Of a DNA stretch of 64,000 nucleotides, positions 57,517 to 64,000 are shown piece after piece (the stretch's first letter is position 1; the number at the start of each line of letters is the position of its first letter). The notes beneath the pieces are model-generated. The model was not told the DNA's origin. It saw nothing but the letters and a program-made list of their open reading frames with translations, and did no database searches. Source of the DNA: Verrucomicrobiia bacterium (GTDB taxonomy: Bacteria > Verrucomicrobiota > Verrucomicrobiia > Limisphaerales > CAIMTB01); assembly GCA_019634625.1 (NCBI GenBank), contig JAHCBA010000004.1, positions 62,001 through 126,000 on the forward strand, given 5' to 3'. Made by a program: the position numbers and the translations under genes.

Positions 57517-58389
57517 ATGCAAGCCATGCAGCGAAGGATGACAGGCCTGCTGGTGATTCTCGGATTCCTTGCGTTCGGTCAGCCCGCCTCCGTCGGGGCT
57601 GAGGCACGGCCGACGGGATCGTCAATCGGGCGCGTGGCCATCGTCGGGGCGTCTCTCAGCCAGGGTTTCGGGGCCCCGCCAGGATGGAAGGCAGCCGTCG
57701 TGGCGAGTCGCAGGGAACCCCTGGAGAACCCCATCGAGCACACGTCGCTGTTCTTCTTCGTGCGCCCCGTCGCACACGGGACAGCCCTCGTCTCGAAAAC
57801 CGAGGTGTTGAAACCGTCCCTGGTCGTGGCGCTCGATTTCCTTTTCTGGTTTGGCTACGGAAACGTCGATGCGGCGGGTGCACCCATGACCTCCGAAAAT
57901 GACCGGTTCACGTTGCTGGACCGTGGAACGGCGCTCCTCGAGCAGTTTGATTGTCCGGTTGTCATTGGCGACTTTCCGGACATGTCCGCGGCGGTGGGCA
58001 GGATACTTGCGCCCGGACAGGTGCCGCAGCCGGCAACCCTGGCCGCGCTGAACCAACGGTTGCGAACCTGGGCCTCTTCCCGGACCACCATCGTTCTGGT
58101 GTCCCTCGCGCAATGGATGGACCGGATCCAGGCCGGCCAGCCGATCCGGATCGGGGAACACGTCTTTGACAACGATTCCACCGCGAAATGGCTTCAAGAG
58201 GATCGGTTGCATCCCAGCCCTGAGGGGCTCGTGGCCCTGGCGATGCTCGTCAACGAAAGGCTCATCGACCGTGGATTCCTGGATCCGGACGCGACGGTGA
58301 ATTCGCTCCCTGAGATTGCGCGCAAGATGGAGATCGCAACCCTTCCCGAGACCCCGACGCAGGGGGACGACAACCGTCAGGAGCGTTGA
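57517..58389 (+). CDS. SGNH/GDSL-like hydrolase, secreted
   Basis: 290 residues with an N-terminal signal (LLVILGFLAFGQPASVGAEA). The SGNH elements are VAIVGASLSQGFG (block I with Ser, in place of GDS), ALDFLFWFGYGN (about block II/III) and DRLHPSPEGLVALA (block V with Asp/His). An oxyanion Asn is not certain. Relatives hydrolyse acyl esters on carbohydrates or lipids. A second ATG nine codons in is an alternative start. The gene follows the giant protein after 139 bp. Confidence 0.68.
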   Translation: MQAMQRRMTGLLVILGFLAFGQPASVGAEARPTGSSIGRVAIVGASLSQGFGAPPGWKAAVVASRREPLENPIEHTSLFFFVRPVAHGTALVSKTEVLKPSLVVALDFLFWFGYGNVDAAGAPMTSENDRFTLLDRGTALLEQFDCPVVIGDFPDMSAAVGRILAPGQVPQPATLAALNQRLRTWASSRTTIVLVSLAQWMDRIQAGQPIRIGEHVFDNDSTAKWLQEDRLHPSPEGLVALAMLVNERLIDRGFLDPDATVNSLPEIARKMEIATLPETPTQGDDNRQER

Positions 58390-58697
58390 AGCGTGAGCGG
58401 AACCGCAAGGAGCTCTCAGCCAGCACCGTGGAAATCGCACCCGAACGACGGTGCATCCCCAGGTTGTGGGTGGGCAGGCAGCGAATCGGAGAGCATATCG
58501 GAGGGACGAGCTCCGCGAGTCCTCAAGCCAATGCACCCCACCGTAGCGGCCCCGCCGAACTCGGCCCTCCGAGGTGTTCCGTCGCGAAGTTCGCTCCCCT
58601 CCCCACGACTCCGGGAATGCACCGCGGTGCGGATAAGTCCCAACTTTGCACTTGCCGCCATCTCCGACCCGCCGATAACAGGGGCCCTTATTCTCCC
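58390..58697. other. Intergenic region occupied by MITE-like copy 3
   Basis: A 308-bp gap, over half of which is the 58451-58622 palindromic element. It ends just before the lipoprotein gene start. No separate gene seen. Confidence 0.65.
58451..58622 (+). repeat. MITE-like palindromic element, copy 3 (172 bp)
   Basis: GTGCATCCCC at the left and CCGGGAATGCAC at the right are inverted. The CGGAGGGACGAGCTCCGCGAGT core and the opposed CCGAACTCGGCCCTCCGAG arm are present. Confidence 0.85.
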
Positions 58698-59039
58698 ATG
58701 ATCACCCCCCGGGCCATTCTTGTGGCGCTGCTTCTCGCCGCCGCCGGCTGCATCCAAACGAAGGAAACCGTCTATCGCGACGAGGAACGCCTCGCCGTCG
58801 AGTTCGAGACCGACCTTGCCGCCCGCACTTTCTACGAAACCCTGAGCCGCCTGCCGGACCGCGGCCACCAGCACGAGAGCCAGACCCGGGTCAACCTGCC
58901 CATCCTGCTCGATCACGAACGCAAAGTCGTCCGCGGCCAGAACCTCGCCTTCAACGAAGCCGTCCGCCGGTGCGATACCAACCGCGACGGACGCATCACC
59001 GAGATGGAAGCCCGGATCTTCTCGGATCAGATCCGCTGA
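58698..59039 (+). CDS. EF-hand lipoprotein
   Basis: 113 residues. The lipobox is LLLAAAGC (Cys18), so it should be lipid-anchored. A C-terminal EF-hand loop DTNRDGRITEME (about 93-104) suggests Ca binding. The middle has no recognised family. The last 13 bp overlap the convergent 59027-60334 gene. Its neighbours give no functional hint. Confidence 0.72.
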   Translation: MITPRAILVALLLAAAGCIQTKETVYRDEERLAVEFETDLAARTFYETLSRLPDRGHQHESQTRVNLPILLDHERKVVRGQNLAFNEAVRRCDTNRDGRITEMEARIFSDQIR

Positions 59040-60334
59040 TTTCCGTCGCCCGCCAGGTCGGCGTGCAGCATCTCGAGCGTGAGCACCATGTAGGCGGTCA
59101 CCAGCACCGGGTCCGTCTCCCACCATCGCGGGTTCTCGTTCACCCACGATCCATCCGGCCGCTGGAGATCCAACAGACGTCTTGCCACGTCGTCGCGCCA
59201 CGCCACTGCCCGCCCGCCGCCACCAGCCGCCCCGGACGTTGTGTCCGGCCCGGCCTCCCCGGACACGCGAAGGGTCCCCACCCGGGCGGCCGTCAGCGCC
59301 TTGGTCATGAGATGCAGATAATAATAAAGCCCCTGCTGCCCCATCCCCGGATTCTCATCGAGCGTGTAGTTCCCCTCCAACCATTCGAGAACCGCCGTCA
59401 CCCGCGGATCGTCCCGCTCCAGCTTCGCGTACATGAAACTCAACAATCCCGCATAGCTGATGCTCCCGTACGACCGCAACGCCACCCTGCCCGTCACGGT
59501 ATTGGTCACACCCCCGGCCATGCTGTGGCCCGGGTAATACACAAAGCCTCCACGATCCTCCTTCGAGTCGGACACCCACTCCGCCGGGTTCGATTCCTTC
59601 CGGTTCTGGCAGTTCTGCAGGAAGTGCACCACCGCCTCCCAGTTGAGATCCGACTCCAGCCTCTGTCCCGACGCCACATCCCGCGGCAACGCCGCTTCCG
59701 ACCAGCGCATGGCCTCGATGGCGACCAGCGTGTTGTTCATGTCGGAATGCTGGTACTTGCTTCCGTACCCGACCCCGCCATCGAACGGCGTGTCCAGGAC
59801 GCCCGGTTCCCCGAAGTCCACCTGCGTGCCCGCCAGGTACGCCCGCGCATTCCGAATCACAGGCAGAAAATTGGGATCGTTGGCCGTACTCAGCGCCAGC
59901 AGGCTCAGAGCCGTGTTGTAGTTCGCCAGTCCAACCCGGTAGATGCTCCCGTCCGGTCGCACGCTGCTCAACAGGAAATCGTAGGCCTGGTTCAATTCCG
60001 ACGGACGGCTCTGAAGAAAGCGCCCCGTCGGTTCGCGATTCAACGCGGTCAGCACCATCGCCGTGACCGCGGGTTGTTCGGAGGTGGACCACCAACCGTT
60101 CGAATTCTGCTGCTGCAACAGCCACGTCACCCCCCGCTCGATCGCCGCCGCCAACCGCGCCCGATCCACCCTTCCCGCCCCCGCTGCCCCCGCTGCCTCC
60201 GCTGCCTCCGCCGCCCAAAGCCCCTGGCCCCATCCAAGTCCCACCACCGCCAACCCCCACCCAAACGCCCGTCGCCACCGTCGCCAAACCTCTCCGCCAG
60301 AGTTCAGGACCCAGTTCGTGCCAGGAATTTCCAT
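59027..60334 (-). CDS. Secreted prenyltransferase/squalene-cyclase repeat protein
   Basis: 435 residues from the ATG at 60334 with a signal-like hydrophobic stretch (AFGWGLAVVGLGWGQGLWA). It carries QW-like repeats: GVTWLLQQQNSNGWWS, DFLLSSVRPDGSIYRVG, LLDLQRPDGSWVNENPRWWETD and others, the alpha/alpha-barrel of terpenoid cyclases and prenyltransferases. No DXDD or related acid motif of squalene cyclases was seen, so it is more likely a non-catalytic or carbohydrate/protein-interacting barrel. The 3' end overlaps the lipoprotein gene by 13 bp. Confidence 0.8.
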   Translation of the reverse strand: MEIPGTNWVLNSGGEVWRRWRRAFGWGLAVVGLGWGQGLWAAEAAEAAGAAGAGRVDRARLAAAIERGVTWLLQQQNSNGWWSTSEQPAVTAMVLTALNREPTGRFLQSRPSELNQAYDFLLSSVRPDGSIYRVGLANYNTALSLLALSTANDPNFLPVIRNARAYLAGTQVDFGEPGVLDTPFDGGVGYGSKYQHSDMNNTLVAIEAMRWSEAALPRDVASGQRLESDLNWEAVVHFLQNCQNRKESNPAEWVSDSKEDRGGFVYYPGHSMAGGVTNTVTGRVALRSYGSISYAGLLSFMYAKLERDDPRVTAVLEWLEGNYTLDENPGMGQQGLYYYLHLMTKALTAARVGTLRVSGEAGPDTTSGAAGGGGRAVAWRDDVARRLLDLQRPDGSWVNENPRWWETDPVLVTAYMVLTLEMLHADLAGDGNQRI

Positions 60335-60662
60335 AAGCTTCTTGGACCCGGACCCGACCCGATCGTTCGGTCCCGACCCCTTCCAAGCATGAAAGCTTTT
60401 CTCTGACCCGGCCACCCTGAAATCTGGGCTCCACTCCTGTCCGGGGCATCCCGGAGTTGTAGGCGAGGAGGCAGCGAATCGGAGGGACCAGCTCCGCGAG
60501 TTCTCAACCCAACGCTCCACTCCGTTGCGGCCTCGTGGAACTCTGCCCTCCGCCCTCCGCCCTGTCCCTTTTCGCGGCGAACGGATATTCCATGGCAGGA
60601 TTAGGTCTTCCCAAGGCGGGATTCCATGAAACCACCCCGGACGGACCCGGTCGCGGGGTCGC
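60335..60662. other. Intergenic region with MITE-like copy 4
   Basis: A 328-bp gap between divergent genes. It contains the 3'-truncated palindromic element at 60445-60560. No further gene seen. Confidence 0.6.
60445..60560 (+). repeat. MITE-like palindromic element, copy 4 (right arm truncated)
   Basis: The left arm GGGGCATCCCGGAGTTG and the core CGGAGGGACCAGCTCCGCGAG are intact. The right arm continues to GGCCTCGTGGAACTCTGCCCTCCG and then diverges before the terminal GGGATGCAC. Confidence 0.8.
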
Positions 60663-62102
60663 GTGCCGAATCGCGTTGCCCGCAGGCCTGTCCCCCTGCA
60701 CAACTCCGTCGTGCGCCTCCCCGCCGTGTTTCTCCTCGGCCACGCCGTTCTCACCCTGCATGCGGGCGACTGGCCCGCGTTCCTGGGTCCATACGGCGAC
60801 GCCACCTCGTCCGAAACGGGACTGATCGATCGCTTTCCCCCCGAAGGCCCACCCGTGGTCTGGTCCCGCCCCGTGGGCACCGGCTACAGCGCACCCTCCC
60901 TCCTCGACGGCCAGCTTGTCCTTCACCACCGCATCGGCGACGAGGAACGCATCGAGGCCTTCGACGCCCATACCGGCCAGCCCCGCTGGCATCACGCTTC
61001 GCCCACCTCGTTCCAGGATCCCTTCGGATACAACAACGGTCCCCGCGCCTCCCCCCTCCTCACCTCCAACCGCGTGTACACCTTCGGCGCCGAAGGCCGG
61101 CTCCTCGCCCTCGATCGCGCCACCGGAACACCCGTCTGGGAGCGCGACACCGCCAGCGACTTCACCGTCCCCGAAGCCTTCTTCGGCGTCGGCAGTTCCC
61201 CCGTCCTCGACACCGGCCACCTCATCGTCATCGTCGGCGGCCAGCCCGACAGCGGGGTCGTCGCCTTCGACCCCGATACCGGCGCCACCCGCTGGGAGAG
61301 CGTCGGCGAGGCCAGCTGGTCAGGACTCCCCATGATCGGCTGGCCCGGCACCCCGCCCGTCGTCTGGCGCCGTTGGGACAAACAGGCCAGCTACGCCTCG
61401 CCCGTCCCTGCCACCTTCCACGGCCAGCGCCACACCCTCTGCCTCACCCGCCAGGGCCTCGTCTCCCTCAATCCCACCAACGGCGCCGTCCGCTTCAGCT
61501 TCTGGTTCCGCGCCCGCGTCAACGAATCCGTCAACGCCGCCAATCCCGTCGTCCACGACGATCTCATCCTCCTCAGTGCCGCCTACTACCGCGTCGGATC
61601 GGTCCTCCTTCGCGTCCGACCCGACGGCCAGGGCGTGGACGAGGTGTGGCGCAACACCAGCCTCGAAATGCACTGGGCCACCCCCCTCCTCGTCGGGGAT
61701 CACCTCTACGGCTTCAGCGGCCGCAACGAGCCCGACGCCGCCTTCCGCTCGGTCGGGTTCCACACCGGCTCCCTCGCCTGGCAGCGCGACGACCGCTGGC
61801 CCCCGCGATCCTCCCGCCAGCCCCCCGTCTTCGGCCGCGGTTCCCTCATCCACGCCGACGGCAAACTCATCGCCCTCGGCGAAGGCGGTCTCCTCGGCCT
61901 GTTCCAGCCGGATCCGAACCGCTGCATCGAACTCGGCCGATGGCAGGTGCCCGACCTCGCCTACCCCTGCTGGGCCGGTCCCGTGCTCGCCAACGGCCGC
62001 CTCTACCTCCGCAGCGAAGACCGCCTTGTCTGCCTGGATCTCCGAACCCAACCCACTTCCCCCGGGTCCCCGGGCGCCGCCATCGACAGCGCCCCCCGAT
62101 AA
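60663..62102 (+). CDS. PQQ-binding-like beta-propeller protein, secreted
   Basis: 479 residues from a GTG at 60663; a GTG at 60711 would give a tighter signal peptide (RLPAVFLLGHAVLTLHA). It begins GDWPAFLGPYGDATSS, the usual opening of this family. Blade motifs include APSLLDGQLVLHH, SPLLTSNRVYTFGAEGRLLALDRATG and SSPVLDTGHLIVIVGG. These outer-membrane or periplasmic propellers bind pyrroloquinoline-like cofactors only in some members; here cofactor residues are not evident. It is co-directional with ychF, which starts 60 bp later, but the functional link is unclear. Confidence 0.85.
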   Translation: MPNRVARRPVPLHNSVVRLPAVFLLGHAVLTLHAGDWPAFLGPYGDATSSETGLIDRFPPEGPPVVWSRPVGTGYSAPSLLDGQLVLHHRIGDEERIEAFDAHTGQPRWHHASPTSFQDPFGYNNGPRASPLLTSNRVYTFGAEGRLLALDRATGTPVWERDTASDFTVPEAFFGVGSSPVLDTGHLIVIVGGQPDSGVVAFDPDTGATRWESVGEASWSGLPMIGWPGTPPVVWRRWDKQASYASPVPATFHGQRHTLCLTRQGLVSLNPTNGAVRFSFWFRARVNESVNAANPVVHDDLILLSAAYYRVGSVLLRVRPDGQGVDEVWRNTSLEMHWATPLLVGDHLYGFSGRNEPDAAFRSVGFHTGSLAWQRDDRWPPRSSRQPPVFGRGSLIHADGKLIALGEGGLLGLFQPDPNRCIELGRWQVPDLAYPCWAGPVLANGRLYLRSEDRLVCLDLRTQPTSPGSPGAAIDSAPR

Positions 62103-62161
62103 CAACCCCCCGATAACAACCCTTGCCGGATTGTCCCCGGCCCGCTTCCCTACCCGGCTCT

Positions 62162-63265
62162 ATGCTTCGTGCCGGAATCGTCGGTCTCCCCAACGTCGGG
62201 AAATCCACCCTCTTCAATGCCGTCACCCGCACCCGCAAGGCGGAGGCGGCCAACTACCCCTTCTGCACCATCGACCCCAATGTCGGCGTGGTCACCGTCC
62301 CCGATGACCGCCTCGAACCCCTCTCCCGCATCGCCAAAACCCAGACCATCATCCCCGCCGCCATCGAATTCGTGGACATCGCCGGCCTCGTGAAGGGCGC
62401 CTCCCAGGGCGAGGGCCTCGGCAACAAGTTCCTCAGCCACATCCGCGAAGTCGATGCCATCATCCAGGTCGTCCGCTGCTTCGAGGATCCCGACATCCAT
62501 CACGTCGCCGGCGCCATCGACCCCGTCCGCGACATCGAGACCATCTACACCGAACTCATCCTCGCCGACCTCGACAGCGTCCGTAAACGCCGCGAACGCC
62601 TCGCCAAGGATGTGAAGCGCGGCGACAAGGCCGCCGCCACCGAGGACGCCGTCCTCGCCAAACTCGAACCCCACCTCGACTCCGGCAAACTCGCCCTCAC
62701 CTGCCCCCTCACCCCGGAGGAAAAAGCCATCGACCGCGGCCTCTGGCTCCTCACCGACAAACCCACCATCTTCGCCGCCAACGTCCGCGAGTCCGACCTC
62801 GCCAACGCCGACGCCAATCCCCACGTCCAGAAAGTCCGCCACTACGCCGAATCCCACATCGGCTGCGAAACCTCCGTCATCAGCGCCCAGATCGAAAGCG
62901 ACCTCATCGACCTCGCCCCCGAGGAGGCCGCCCAGTTCCTCGCCGAACTCGGCGTCAAGGAATCCGGCGTCGGCCAGTTGATCCGCGCCACCTACCACCT
63001 CCTCGGCCTCCGCACCTACTTCACCGCCGGCGAAAAGGAAGTCCGCGCCTGGACCATCCGTGCCGGCGATACCGCCCCCAAGGCCGCCGGCGTCATCCAC
63101 ACCGACTTCGAACGCGGCTTCATCAAGGCCGAAACCGTCGCCTACGACGACCTCCTCCAATGCGGCTCCGTCGCCGCCGCCCGCGAAAAGGGCCTCTACC
63201 GCATGGAAGGCAAGGACTACGTCGTCCAGGACGGCGATGTCCTCCTCTTCAAGTTCAACGTGTAG
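62162..63265 (+). CDS. ychF: Redox-regulated ATPase YchF (Obg family)
   Basis: 367 residues from the ATG at 62162 (upstream in-frame codons to 62123 are not family-like). G1 is [15 protein letters not shown], switch [13 protein letters not shown], and G3 [20 protein letters not shown]. The C-terminal TGS domain is [15 protein letters not shown] to [11 protein letters not shown]. YchF is a universal Obg-type ATPase linked to ribosomes and oxidative stress. No regulatory site stands out upstream. Confidence 0.96.
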   Translation: MLRAGIVGLPNVGKSTLFNAVTRTRKAEAANYPFCTIDPNVGVVTVPDDRLEPLSRIAKTQTIIPAAIEFVDIAGLVKGASQGEGLGNKFLSHIREVDAIIQVVRCFEDPDIHHVAGAIDPVRDIETIYTELILADLDSVRKRRERLAKDVKRGDKAAATEDAVLAKLEPHLDSGKLALTCPLTPEEKAIDRGLWLLTDKPTIFAANVRESDLANADANPHVQKVRHYAESHIGCETSVISAQIESDLIDLAPEEAAQFLAELGVKESGVGQLIRATYHLLGLRTYFTAGEKEVRAWTIRAGDTAPKAAGVIHTDFERGFIKAETVAYDDLLQCGSVAAAREKGLYRMEGKDYVVQDGDVLLFKFNV

Positions 63266-63339
63266 GCGGCGCCCCCGCCCGGGAAAGGCCCGAACTCCAG
63301 ACCCCTTCGGCGCGATCCCTCTAGGTGAGCCAACCCCTT

Positions 63340-63400
63340 TCGGAGGGACGAGCTCCGCGAGTCCTCAACCCCTTGCCCCTCACCTCTTCCCCCTCCCAGG
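63340..63400 (+). repeat. MITE-like fragment 5
   Basis: TCGGAGGGACGAGCTCCGCG plus AGTCCTCAACCC is shared with the full elements. GCCCCTCACCTCTTCCCCCTCC follows and is also found at 63865, defining a shared ~65-bp subfamily. Confidence 0.7.
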
Positions 63401-63424
63401 GACTCGTACTCAGCCCGAAGGGCG

Positions 63425-63448
63425 GTACTCGTCCTCGTCCTCGTCCTC
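63425..63448. repeat. Hexamer mini-array (GTMCTC)4
   Basis: GTACTC followed by three GTCCTC. In reverse complement this is GAGGAC x3 then GAGTAC, which matches the unit type of the array at 63524. The two arrays could pair in part as an inverted repeat. Confidence 0.7.
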
Positions 63449-63523
63449 GATCCCGCAGACACACCCTTTCGATCCTCGCCTTGCCGCTGGCCCGATGGGT
63501 TCAGGAGGGCGAAGGGGAAGGGC

Positions 63524-63589
63524 GATTACGATTACGATTACGATTACGATTACGATTACGAGTACGAGTACGAGTACGATTACGAGTAC
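63524..63589. repeat. Hexanucleotide tandem repeat (GATTAC/GAGTAC)11
   Basis: Six GATTAC units, three GAGTAC, one GATTAC and one GAGTAC are contiguous. Frames through it read as alternating Ile-Thr or Asp-Tyr repeats, which is consistent with microsatellite DNA, not a gene. Confidence 0.9.
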
Positions 63590-63726
63590 GAGGCCGAGGC
63601 CTGCTGCAAGACCCTGAGGTGCACCCTCTCGAAGAGGGGGGGGTGGTGGAGCGCACCAAGGCGGATCACCGCGGAGCTCCCAGGGATCCCAGGGATCCTG
63701 CGAGCTTCACCTTCGATCGGGTCCCA

Positions 63727-63829
63727 GAAACCCGCAGGGTTTCCAGAGATTAGCCGGGGGTCGAGCCCGGCTCCGCGGGTTCGACCCCCGGTCAGAAGTC
63801 CCACCCCGCTCACGACCCCGCCAGGGGTC
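63727..63829. repeat. Cluster of three perfect hairpins
   Basis: Hairpin 1: GAAACCC-gca-GGGTTTC (63727-63743). Hairpin 2: a 16-bp stem, CCGGGGGTCGAGCCCG (63754-63769) with CGGGTTCGACCCCCGG (63776-63791), one G-T pair and a 6-nt loop. Hairpin 3: GACCCC-gcca-GGGGTC (63814-63829). No T-tract follows hairpin 2. Confidence 0.8.
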
Positions 63830-63864
63830 GCACAACCTATCCCTCGATCCCGCAAGCACACCCT

Positions 63865-63965
63865 TTCGGAGGGACGAGCTCCGCGAGTCCTCAACCCACG
63901 GCCCCTCACCTCTTCCCCCTCCGGGATACTCGCCCCTCCAACGCCACGCTCCGCGAAGTTCACTC
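63865..63965 (+). repeat. MITE-like fragment 6
   Basis: It carries the same TTTCGGAGGGACGAGCTCCG and AGTCCTCAACCC block as 63340 with its GCCCCTCACCTCTTCCCCCTCC follower. After this it keeps GGGATACTCG and CGCGAAGTTCACTCC, remnants of a right arm. Confidence 0.7.
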
Positions 63966-64000
63966 CTCTGAGGTTTTCCCACGACAGTCCACGGTCCGGC

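Larger units (their letters stand above)
63266..64000. other. Right-edge repeat region
   Basis: 735 bp without a credible gene. It contains two MITE-like fragments (63340-63400, 63865-63965), a hexanucleotide array (63524-63589) with a complementary mini-array (63425-63448), and a triple hairpin cluster (63727-63829). CTCGATCCCGCA(A)G/AC-ACACCCTTTCG occurs at about 63447 and 63843. Confidence 0.8.

Noticed and set aside
63754-63791. tRNA gene suggested by GGGTTCGACCC
   Set aside because: No acceptor stem, D-arm or anticodon arm surrounds it, and the sequence folds better as a single 16-bp hairpin.
63580-63963. 127-residue minus-strand frame at the right edge
   Set aside because: It runs through the MITE-like fragment and hairpin cluster and translates repeat sequence (RTRGARPSERV), which also appears in other copies of the element.

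Overview
The window is high-GC chromosomal DNA, probably from the phylum Verrucomicrobiota (Limisphaerales/Pedosphaera-like). This rests on the mix of gene families: a PEP-CTERM protein with an exosortase, a pseudopilin of the [25 protein letters not shown] type, large secreted proteins with FG-GAP/UnbV, LVIVD-like and squalene-cyclase-like repeats, a DUF4190 membrane protein, many glycosyltransferases and numerous intergenic palindromic repeats. No rRNA, tRNA or CRISPR array was seen. Family assignments come from motifs read by eye, not from database searches.

Region 1 (1-20 kb) is an exopolysaccharide and protein-sorting locus, mostly on the minus strand. In transcription order it holds an AraC-type regulator, an outer-membrane beta-barrel protein, a Wza-type export protein, a Wzz/BY-kinase fusion, an exosortase fused to an EpsI-like domain, and five glycosyltransferases with 3-nt gaps or ATGA-type overlaps. 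A polytopic O-antigen ligase/polymerase-like protein is cut by the left edge. A secreted heparinase II/III-like protein lies between the last glycosyltransferase and the polymerase, on the opposite strand. A PEP-CTERM protein (20.56-21.30 kb) is divergent from the AraC gene.

Region 2 (21.3-22.5 kb) is non-coding and repeat-rich. It holds a terminator, a large inverted repeat built of nested hairpins, and a 119-bp tandem array with two opposed small palindromes per unit. Region 3 (22.5-42.7 kb) holds a two-domain esterase, FtsK, a DUF72 protein, a pseudopilin, an UnbV/FG-GAP protein, DUF4190, sucCD, a FliA/WhiG-class sigma factor, a xylulokinase-like kinase, and a gcvP-hscB-iscA cluster.

Region 4 (42.9-49.0 kb) is a tripartite MacAB-TolC-like efflux operon whose adaptor ends in a Gly-rich tail with two EF-hands. 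Region 5 (49.0-64 kb) has a REP-associated (RAYT-type) HUH transposase, a 2189-residue secreted multidomain protein, an SGNH hydrolase, an EF-hand lipoprotein, a squalene-cyclase-repeat protein, a PQQ-type propeller protein and the ATPase YchF.

The least explained content is the repeat landscape. It includes a ~160-bp palindromic MITE-like family (four copies plus two fragments), a 20-bp motif family in AT-rich islands (one beside the RAYT gene), a BIME-like 119-bp array, CAG-led heptamer tracts, and a hexanucleotide repeat with a complementary partner near the right edge.
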